Made by a program: the position numbers and the translations under genes
The notes under the pieces: model-generated
Databases searched by the model: none
What the model was told of the DNA's origin: nothing
The model's input: only the letters and a program-made list of their open reading frames with translations
NCBI GenBank assembly: GCA_017615135.1
Contig: JAGAAU010000158.1
Location: 1 to 6,661, forward strand
Length of the DNA: 6,661 bases
Reading direction: 5' to 3'
DNA from: Bacteroidales bacterium
GTDB taxonomy: Bacteria > Bacteroidota > Bacteroidia > Bacteroidales > UBA932
Shown here: one piece after another, positions 1 to 6,187 of the stretch
How positions within the stretch are numbered: position 1 is the stretch's first letter
Layout of the letters: each line of letters begins with the position of its first letter

Positions 1-112
1 GATGAAGGCGACCAAGTACATCGATCCGGAAGTTGCAACCACTTCCATCAGCGAAGATTGCACCTACCCGTATTCCAAGACCTTCTCCTTCGGTATAGAC
101 ATTACATTCTGA
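1..112 (+). CDS. SusC-like TonB-dependent outer-membrane transporter, C-terminal end only (5' partial)
   Basis: Only the last 36 complete codons are present (frame starting at base 2, stop TGA at 110-112). The protein ends in YPYSKTFSFGIDITF, an alternating polar/hydrophobic final beta-strand closing on an aromatic residue. This is the usual C-terminal membrane-insertion signal of outer-membrane barrels and a typical ending of SusC/RagA proteins. The identification rests on this ending plus the SusD-like gene that begins 5 bases later, the invariant SusC-SusD order of Bacteroidota. The role by family is a TonB-driven 22-strand barrel that imports oligosaccharides or peptides, capped by its SusD partner. 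The plug, the TonB box and most of the barrel lie outside the window, so substrate and subtype cannot be judged. Confidence 0.85.
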   Translation, partial: MKATKYIDPEVATTSISEDCTYPYSKTFSFGIDITF

Positions 113-117
113 CGCTT

Positions 118-1956
118 ATGAAAAAGTATATTATACAGATTTCACTTGTGTTGGCCGCATTCGGGCTCAGTTCCTGCGAAAGCGATTTCCTGACTCTGGC
201 GCCCGAGACAAAGCTGTCTCCGGACACCTATTTCTCAAATGCCACCGAACTGGACCTCTGGGCCAACAAGTTCTATAATGACGTGCTTCCCGACGCTGCC
301 GACCTTGCCGAGCAGAATGCAGACGACAACTGCAATTCCAACTCGCTTGCCGCAATTCAGCGCGGAACTCTCCTTCCTTCTACGAAGTTCTGGACTTCCG
401 ATACCTGGAAGCCTCTCCGCAACATAAACTACATGCTGGAGAATAACCGCTGCACGGATGTTTCCGTAAAGAACATGTACGACGGCGTGGCGTATTTCTT
501 CCGTGCATGGTTCTATTACGAGAAGGTCCGCCAGTGGGGAGACGTTCCCTGGTACGACCATGTGATAGGTTCCTCCGATACCGAAGACCTTAACAAACCC
601 CGCGACCCTCGCGGTTACGTTATGCTGAAGGTTGTTCAGGATCTGGACAAGGCTTACGAACGCCTGCCGGAAAACTGGTCCTCCAATTCCGTGTATCACG
701 TATCCAAGGACGCCGCCCTTGCCCTTAAATCCCGTGTGGCTCTCTTCGAAGGTACCTTCCGCAAATATCACGCAGGTTCGGACTTCGTGCCTGAGGATGT
801 TCAGACCTTTGAAGGTGTTACCATCTCTTCCGAGTGGTTCCTGAATCAGGCCGCGGAAGCTGCATCTCTCCTTATAGGCAAGCGCAGCCTCTATACCGGC
901 AATACAATGGGGATAGCCAAGAAGGCCACGGACGCATCTTACCGTGAATATTTCATCCTGGAAGACGCTGAACCCAACGAGACCATCCTCTCCCGCCGTT
1001 ACAATGTAGACCTGCTTGTGCGTCACGGGGTTCAGTTCGATTACAAGAACCAGCACCGCAGCGCCACCGCCCGTATGGTGAACCATTATCTGCAGAGCGA
1101 CGGAACTCCCATCCAGGAGCGTGCCGGCTGGCAGACTCTCGATTACAAGAACGTATTTTCAAAGAGGGATCCCCGTATGGCCCAGACCCTGCACGGACCT
1201 TCCTATGTTGCTGTTGACGGCAGCGCACATGAGGCTCTCAGCTTCGAACGCACCTTCAACGGTTACCGTGTTATCAAATATATTTCCGACGGCTCGCACG
1301 AGACCGCATCTACTTCTACCACGGATTGCCCTCTGATTCGCTATGCCGAGGTTCTTCTGAACTATGCCGAGGCTAAGGCCGAACTTGGACAGCTGACCGA
1401 TACCGATGTCCAGCGTACCGTTGATGTTATACGTGCGCGCGTGGGCATGCCGGCGATGTCTTCCGTGCCTACAACCGAAGATCCGCTCATGGCGGAATAC
1501 TATCCGAATGCCAGCGGTACCCAGAAAGCCGCTATCCTCGAGATACGCCGCGAAAGAACCGTGGAACTCTTCTGCGAAGGCTTCCGCCAGTGGGACCTCC
1601 TTCGCTGGAAGGAAGGCAAGTGGCTCACCCTCAAGGCTACCGGCGGTGCGCGTGGAATATATTTCCCGGCCCTTGGTGAATATGACCTTGACGGCGACGG
1701 AAAGGTTGACGTATGCATTTGGCAGGGCACCAAACCTTCTACGACCGCTCCTACTGTGAACACTCTCGAGATTGGTAAGAATTATACCCTTTCCGAAGGC
1801 GATCACGGTTATCTGACCTACTGGGCCGGAGAAGACTATGAGTGGAACGAAGGACGCGATTATCTCTGGCCTGTACCCGCAGACCAGCGTTCCGCCACCC
1901 ATGGAGCCCTTACTCAGAATCCCGGTTGGGAAGACGGAGTTTCATTCGACGAATAA
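118..1956 (+). CDS. SusD/RagB-like outer-membrane substrate-binding lipoprotein
   Basis: Complete 612-aa protein, near the upper end of usual SusD-like length. ATG 118 is chosen because it gives a clean lipoprotein signal peptide (MKKYIIQ..., lipobox LSSC, acylated Cys20); the upstream in-frame ATG at 58 would overlap the SusC end and bury the signal. Acidic residues follow the Cys (CESD), fitting surface export. Family landmarks in order: an N-terminal SusD-like segment about 23-110; the helix with YFFRAWFYYEKVRQWGDVPW about 126-145; LIRYAEVLLNYAEAKAELG about 406-424; ILEIRRERTVELFCEGFRQW about 473-492; and the closing YLWPVPADQ...LTQNPGW about 582-604. These form the TPR-based scaffold that lids SusC and binds the glycan. 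A DxDxDGxxD loop lies at 523-531. The partner transporter ends 5 bases upstream and the next gene starts 2 bases downstream. Ligand specificity cannot be read from the sequence. Confidence 0.96.
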   Translation: MKKYIIQISLVLAAFGLSSCESDFLTLAPETKLSPDTYFSNATELDLWANKFYNDVLPDAADLAEQNADDNCNSNSLAAIQRGTLLPSTKFWTSDTWKPLRNINYMLENNRCTDVSVKNMYDGVAYFFRAWFYYEKVRQWGDVPWYDHVIGSSDTEDLNKPRDPRGYVMLKVVQDLDKAYERLPENWSSNSVYHVSKDAALALKSRVALFEGTFRKYHAGSDFVPEDVQTFEGVTISSEWFLNQAAEAASLLIGKRSLYTGNTMGIAKKATDASYREYFILEDAEPNETILSRRYNVDLLVRHGVQFDYKNQHRSATARMVNHYLQSDGTPIQERAGWQTLDYKNVFSKRDPRMAQTLHGPSYVAVDGSAHEALSFERTFNGYRVIKYISDGSHETASTSTTDCPLIRYAEVLLNYAEAKAELGQLTDTDVQRTVDVIRARVGMPAMSSVPTTEDPLMAEYYPNASGTQKAAILEIRRERTVELFCEGFRQWDLLRWKEGKWLTLKATGGARGIYFPALGEYDLDGDGKVDVCIWQGTKPSTTAPTVNTLEIGKNYTLSEGDHGYLTYWAGEDYEWNEGRDYLWPVPADQRSATHGALTQNPGWEDGVSFDE

Positions 1957-1958
1957 AC

Positions 1959-4412
1959 ATGTGCAGGTATAAATCATTACTTTTTGCCGCGTTCATTGCG
2001 TCGCTCGCATTTTCATGCGGAGAGAAACAGCCCGAGGAAGCGTCGCTTCCTCTGGCTGTGACTCCGCAGACCCTGAGCATTCAGGGTCTGGGCGACGCAA
2101 AGACGCTGTCTATAGTTTCCGCTACGGACTGGTACGCCCGTGTTTCCGATTCCTGGATAAGGCTGGGAGTTACTTCCGGCAAGGCTTCCAAAACGGGGGA
2201 GTCGCTTTCTGTGTCCTTCGATGAGAACAAGGCTGCCAGCAGCCGTAAGGGTACTATCACAGTTTCTAACCTTGGAAAGGAAACCGTTGTAGTGGAAGTT
2301 ACCCAGGCAGAAGCTTCGGATACCCCGGTTACTTATGGAATTTCCACGGCGGAAGACCTTCTGGGTTTTGCAAAGGCAGTTAACGGAGAAGGGGCCATCG
2401 CCCCATATCTGGTGAACGGAGTCGCTACTATCATGAACGATATAGACGCCTCGTCCATAAAGGACTGGGTGCCCATCGGCACTGAAGCTTCTCCGCTCGT
2501 CTGCAACCTGGACGGTGGAAACCATACCATCTCCAATGTGAACTGGAATGTGGATGCTTCCAAATATAAGCATGCCGGATTTATCGGCAACGCCAAAGGT
2601 GTGACGATAGAAAAACTGAAGTTCGGCAGCGAAGGAAGCAGCGTGCATTTCGTCGGGAACCCCGCCGAGAAGCTTCGCGCAGGAGGTTTCGTGGGCTATG
2701 CCACGGGCTGTACTCTCACCAGGCTGACCAACAACGCCAACCTCTATGTGGAGAGTACTTCCGCAACCGGCAACAACCTTATTATCGGAGGAATAGCCGG
2801 TTATGCAGACCAGAATTCCATACTCGGAGATCCCAGCTTCCGTCTGAACGGTTGCGTGAACAACGGAAATATCTTCGTGAAAGTTCCCGCACAGGAAGGC
2901 GGTATAATTGGTTATTCTTCAGGAGTGGTGAACAACTGCACCAACAACGGTTGCATACTGGGGAAGAAGGACGGTTCTTACGGGCCGGGATGGGGATGTT
3001 CCTACAACAAGGCCAAAGCCAACTTCGTTTCTAATTACGGCTACGGCCACGTGGGGGATTACGACAAGTATGTCTCCAATCCCACCGACGCACCTTCCGA
3101 CGCGATAATCAATTCCATGATGAATTACAGTGCCGCGTACGACATGGACGCCAATTACATAGACTGGACACGCGATTCTTATTACGACTGGACCGAGGTA
3201 GAGAAGAAGCAGCTCCACAGCGGAGTCTACTATGCCCATTATTCATTCGATAATGTGCCCAGGCACATGCACGTAGTGGAAATAGACCTTAAGGACACCG
3301 GCATCGAACTTACTTCAGCAGTAGCGGACGAGATCATCCCCAATCCGAACGGTAACGGAAATTCCAATAACGGTTTCAATCTCCGCGAAACCCTTTCGCA
3401 GCTCTGCAGCCGCAGGCGCGCCGAGGGGCAGAAGATTCTGGCCGGATTCAACTGCTGTTTCTTCGATTCAAACGACGGCATTTCCCGTGGCTTCCATGTG
3501 GAAGACGGCCATCCGGTTTACATAAACAACCCTGAAGTGGTTAAAAAACTCACTAACCATCTCTGGGGCTTTACCGTATTCACGGACGGCACTGCATCGT
3601 GCGGAAAAAAGAAGTTCACAGGCAAGCTGAAAGCTGCCGGACAGGAGTATTCCTGGTATACCCTCAACGACACTACCATGAGGCATATATCTCCGGATGT
3701 ATCTCCCGTGAACCTGTACAATTCCCGCTATGTGCAGTATCCTCATCCTCAGAAGACCTCCCTTGTGAACAGACTCGCGGCGAACGCGCTATATGTGGTC
3801 TGCGAATGGACATCGGGAGAAATGGGCGTGAATACCGGTTATGCGCCGGCAAAGGTCGTGCAGGTGCTGGACGGCCGTTCCACCCCTCTGACCAGTCTGC
3901 CTTACATAACAGATAAGAACAGAATCGGAATAGCCCTTTCAGGTACTGACGCTTCCGCTCTTGAATCCCTGAAAGCGGGGGATACCGTGGAGATAAGCTG
4001 CCAGATATCGGTGGGTGGAGATGCTTCCAAGCCCGTTTATTCCATGGATTCCACTATGTACCAGTTGCTTACCGACGGAGAAGACACTTCCAATTCTCCC
4101 GGCGCATCCTCCACTCTTTTAACCGCATTTGACCCTATGACCTTCCCGGTTGTAAGCCAGGATGGCAGCAAGGTCTGGCTTGTGGAAGTGGACGGCCGTC
4201 AGCTCTGGTATTCTCTCGGAATCAAGTCTTATGAGATGTACCGTATAGCCAGGAAACTCGGCGGTTGGAACGCTACCCGCATGGATGGCGGCGGTTCTTC
4301 CACCGTCTGGATCTGGGACAGTTCCAAGGGCTCGGGCTCGGTGGTAAACCGTCCCTGCGATTCCAAGGGTGAACGCAGTTGTATGACCTACGTTTTATTA
4401 AGAGAAAAATAA
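1959..4412 (+). CDS. BACON / GLUG-like beta-helix / NAGPA (DUF2233) phosphodiester glycosidase lipoprotein
   Basis: 817 aa from ATG 1959, the start giving a lipoprotein signal peptide (MCRYKSLLFAAF..., lipobox LAFSC, Cys20, then GEKQPEE). Domains: a BACON beta-sandwich about 33-118 (SATDWYARVSDSWIRL ... VVVEVTQAE); a right-handed beta-helix-like region about 125-340 with GLUG-type turns such as GGFVGYATG (242-250) and GGIIGYSSGVVNNCTNNG (314-331); and a NAGPA domain about 415-817. NAGPA marks are AGFNCCFFD (495-503), YQLLTDG (701-707), VDGRQLWYSLG (744-754), MDGGGSSTVW (775-784) and VVNRP...ER (795-806). The family includes the mammalian uncovering enzyme, which removes GlcNAc from GlcNAc-alpha-1-phosphomannose. 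A surface enzyme cutting a sugar-1-phosphodiester before SusCD uptake is inferred. Oddity: the family's usual PRT(A) motif before the DGRQ strand reads PMTF here (726-729), lacking the Arg, so activity is not certain. No Pfam search was run; substrate is unknown. Confidence 0.9.
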   Translation: MCRYKSLLFAAFIASLAFSCGEKQPEEASLPLAVTPQTLSIQGLGDAKTLSIVSATDWYARVSDSWIRLGVTSGKASKTGESLSVSFDENKAASSRKGTITVSNLGKETVVVEVTQAEASDTPVTYGISTAEDLLGFAKAVNGEGAIAPYLVNGVATIMNDIDASSIKDWVPIGTEASPLVCNLDGGNHTISNVNWNVDASKYKHAGFIGNAKGVTIEKLKFGSEGSSVHFVGNPAEKLRAGGFVGYATGCTLTRLTNNANLYVESTSATGNNLIIGGIAGYADQNSILGDPSFRLNGCVNNGNIFVKVPAQEGGIIGYSSGVVNNCTNNGCILGKKDGSYGPGWGCSYNKAKANFVSNYGYGHVGDYDKYVSNPTDAPSDAIINSMMNYSAAYDMDANYIDWTRDSYYDWTEVEKKQLHSGVYYAHYSFDNVPRHMHVVEIDLKDTGIELTSAVADEIIPNPNGNGNSNNGFNLRETLSQLCSRRRAEGQKILAGFNCCFFDSNDGISRGFHVEDGHPVYINNPEVVKKLTNHLWGFTVFTDGTASCGKKKFTGKLKAAGQEYSWYTLNDTTMRHISPDVSPVNLYNSRYVQYPHPQKTSLVNRLAANALYVVCEWTSGEMGVNTGYAPAKVVQVLDGRSTPLTSLPYITDKNRIGIALSGTDASALESLKAGDTVEISCQISVGGDASKPVYSMDSTMYQLLTDGEDTSNSPGASSTLLTAFDPMTFPVVSQDGSKVWLVEVDGRQLWYSLGIKSYEMYRIARKLGGWNATRMDGGGSSTVWIWDSSKGSGSVVNRPCDSKGERSCMTYVLLREK

Positions 4413-4422
4413 TATTGATAAT

Positions 4423-6063
4423 ATGAAAACTATTAACAAACAAGCATTGGCATTTCTGACAGGAATTGCAGCGCTGGTTTCCGCCTGTACTACTCCGACG
4501 GTCAGCTATACGATTACTGCCGATCCGGCTGCCATACTGGAGGTCGAGGCCAATAATCCCGCGCAGGAGATTATCGTCGTAGAGACAGACGCTCCCTACT
4601 GGATAATCAACACTACCGACAATTGGATTACATGCGACCCTGTAACGGGAGTCGGCGGCGGCAAGTCCACCATCGTCACCGTTACCATCGGGTCCAATTT
4701 CAAGGGCGATGCAGTTACCACCAATCCCAGAAGGGGAGAGATCAAAATCTCCGGAGGCATGACCTCAATCACCGTTCCCGTAAGCCAGCTTGGGCACGAG
4801 GCTGTTATCGATCCTTCCGCCAGCATTGGAGGAATAGAAAACATCGATGAGTTCCTTGCGTTTGCCGATGCAGTCAACAATGGCGGTTCCATTGTGCGCT
4901 GGACCAACGATGCCGGGGAGATAGCACTCCTTAACGACATAGACATGGACGGCATCGATGCCTGGATACCTATCGGTTCTCCTACCAAGACGGGTAACGG
5001 CAACAACAGCTCCAAGCCTGAGGGCAACGTGTTCTCTGCAGTCTTCAACGGTGGCAACCATACCATCCGCAACTTCAATGCATCTGCGGAACTCGCGGCA
5101 GGCGAGACCTGGGGTCTGTTCGGCTATCTGGACAAGGCGGTCATCAAGGACCTCAACCTGGAGGCAGATATCGTCCTTTCCGCCAAGGGTGCATCCGATG
5201 CTGGTGTCCTGGCGGGAACTGTTAACAGCTCCACTATCGAGAACGTGCACGTGAAGGCAAAAATCAAATCCACTGGTATCAACTCCAACGCCCGTTTCTC
5301 TATCGGCGGCATTACTGGCTTCGCATTCAGTACCTTCGATGCAGAGACCGGAACGGCAAATGATACCTTCATCAAGAACTGCAGCGTAGATGCGGTTGTA
5401 GATGCGGACGGAGGGGATAACCTTTCGAACGGCGCCGCTGCGGCAATGTACGGTGGTATCGCAGGTTTCTGCACCAACGTCAAGGACGCTTCCCGCATAC
5501 ACATTGAGGATTGTACCAATAATGGCAGCATGAAGGTGCAGCTTGGTCGCTGCTCCGGTATTGTAGCTACCGCAAACTATGGTACCATTCTCAAGGGCTG
5601 CACCAATAACGCTTCCCAGGTGAACACTATACCTAACGGACGTATCGCACAGATAGTCTGCAACCTGAGCGCACAGTCTGCAATCATAGACTGCCAGAAT
5701 AACGGCAATCTTACCACTACCGGCAGCCTTACCACTACCGGCGGCCTTGTAGCACTGATTGGCAATGAAACATCATACATTGAAGGTGGCGAGCGCATTG
5801 CAAACACTGCTGTCATAATTTCCGGTTTCGATCCCAACACAGATAGCCAGAAGCGTAGGTTCTCCGGACTTATCGGTGCAAACTTGAACGTGTTCGACCA
5901 TATCTCCAACCTGAAGGTGAGCGGGAAGCTCGGTGTGTACAAGGCTGATGGTAATCATGAGATGTTCGAAATCGATGAGGACAATTACATGACGTATATC
6001 GGCACTATAAACGCCAATAATAAGGATAAGGTTACTAATATTGTCTATGTACCTGCAAACTGA
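4423..6063 (+). CDS. BACON plus GLUG-like beta-helix lipoprotein, non-catalytic paralogue of the upstream gene
   Basis: 546 aa. ATG 4423 gives a lipoprotein signal peptide (MKTINKQALAFLTG..., lipobox VSAC, Cys22). A BACON domain spans about 35-125 (VETDAPYWIINTTDNWIT ... RRGEIKIS ... ITVPVSQLG). A beta-helix-like region covers about 135-500, with repeated GGI(T/A)GF/GLFGY turns and CxNNG rungs (DCTNNG 363-368, GCTNNA 392-397, DCQNNG 423-428). The opening of the helix closely parallels the upstream lipoprotein: NDID...W(I/V)PIG then GGNHTI. No NAGPA motifs (DGGGSST, DGRQ) and no recognisable enzyme motif are present. By position (SusC, SusD, then lipoproteins) and architecture, the best guess is a glycan- or glycoprotein-binding accessory lipoprotein. 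Unlike the SusD and NAGPA lipoproteins, residues after Cys22 (TTPTVSYT) are uncharged, so surface exposure is less clear. Its stop codon overlaps the next start (TGATG). Confidence 0.88.
   Translation: MKTINKQALAFLTGIAALVSACTTPTVSYTITADPAAILEVEANNPAQEIIVVETDAPYWIINTTDNWITCDPVTGVGGGKSTIVTVTIGSNFKGDAVTTNPRRGEIKISGGMTSITVPVSQLGHEAVIDPSASIGGIENIDEFLAFADAVNNGGSIVRWTNDAGEIALLNDIDMDGIDAWIPIGSPTKTGNGNNSSKPEGNVFSAVFNGGNHTIRNFNASAELAAGETWGLFGYLDKAVIKDLNLEADIVLSAKGASDAGVLAGTVNSSTIENVHVKAKIKSTGINSNARFSIGGITGFAFSTFDAETGTANDTFIKNCSVDAVVDADGGDNLSNGAAAAMYGGIAGFCTNVKDASRIHIEDCTNNGSMKVQLGRCSGIVATANYGTILKGCTNNASQVNTIPNGRIAQIVCNLSAQSAIIDCQNNGNLTTTGSLTTTGGLVALIGNETSYIEGGERIANTAVIISGFDPNTDSQKRRFSGLIGANLNVFDHISNLKVSGKLGVYKADGNHEMFEIDEDNYMTYIGTINANNKDKVTNIVYVPAN
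5710..5745 (+). repeat. 18-bp tandem duplication in the beta-helix coding region
   Basis: Two adjacent 18-base units, 5710-5727 and 5728-5745, differ at one base (A/G at the next-to-last position of the unit). They encode LTTTGS followed by LTTTGG (residues 430-441), lengthening one turn of the predicted beta-helix by six residues without changing frame. This looks like replication slippage. Confidence 0.9.
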
Positions 6064-6185
6064 TGAAAAAGTACATTGAACCTGATATTTTTACAGCAGT
6101 CATAGGAACGGAAGAGCTTCTTCCGTTCCTGGCTGCTTCCGGTCAAATCAGCGACCTGGAATATATTGAAGACAGTTGGAATTGA
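6063..6185 (+). CDS. Unrecognised 40-aa acidic peptide
   Basis: The ATG at 6063-6065 overlaps the stop of the preceding gene by one base (TGATG) and the frame runs 40 codons to TGA at 6183-6185; the next gene starts 2 bases later. This head-to-tail fit on both sides, with no other explanation for the 124 bases between two lipoprotein genes, is the main argument that it is real. The peptide begins MKKYIEPDIFTAVIGTEE and ends LEYIEDSWN. It has eight Asp/Glu against two Lys, no Cys, no signal peptide and only a short hydrophobic stretch (LLPFLAA, 19-25). From general knowledge, short Bacteroidales proteins starting MKKY.xP occur beside lipoprotein genes, but I cannot assign it to a named family or function. 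It could instead be a translational-coupling leader for the gene that follows. A strong hairpin lies inside it (6104-6130). Confidence 0.6.
   Translation: MKKYIEPDIFTAVIGTEELLPFLAASGQISDLEYIEDSWN
6104..6130 (+). repeat. Perfect 12-bp inverted repeat with 3-nt loop inside the small ORF
   Basis: The left arm AGGAACGGAAGA (6104-6115) and right arm TCTTCCGTTCCT (6119-6130) are exact reverse complements around the loop GCT; one further G-U pair is possible outside. In RNA this should form a stable stem-loop about 40 bases after the small ORF's start and 57 bases before the next start codon. No U-run follows it, so it is not a typical intrinsic terminator. It may be an RNA-processing or stability element or a translational control hairpin between the upstream genes and the fimbrillin-like gene; the role is inference. 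Confidence 0.75.
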
Positions 6186-6187
6186 TT

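Noticed and set aside
58..117. An earlier in-frame ATG for the SusD-like protein
   Set aside because: It overlaps the end of the SusC-like gene and would place about 20 extra residues before a perfect lipoprotein signal peptide that starts at 118.
235..1086. A 283-codon open frame on the minus strand opposite the SusD-like gene
   Set aside because: It lies wholly inside a well-supported gene, has no recognisable motifs, and such antisense frames arise from the codon bias of the plus-strand gene.
1159..1902. A 247-codon minus-strand open frame opposite the second half of the SusD-like gene
   Set aside because: It is a shadow of the SusD-like coding sequence with no domain, signal peptide or spacing that supports a gene.
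1842..1958. An earlier in-frame ATG for the NAGPA lipoprotein
   Set aside because: It would overlap the SusD-like C-terminus by 115 bases and add an Arg-rich extension before the signal peptide; ATG 1959 gives MCRYKSLLFAAF with lipobox Cys20.
4413..4422. A promoter in the AT-rich gap before the 546-aa lipoprotein gene
   Set aside because: The gap is only 10 bases, and I could not find a convincing Bacteroidota -33 TTTG / -7 TAnnTTTG pair there.
4765..5502. A 245-codon minus-strand open frame opposite the 546-aa lipoprotein gene
   Set aside because: The plus-strand protein has a signal peptide, BACON and beta-helix motifs, while the antisense product has none.
6104..6130. The hairpin read as an intrinsic terminator
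   Set aside because: No run of T follows the stem, the hairpin lies inside a coding frame, and another gene begins 57 bases later.
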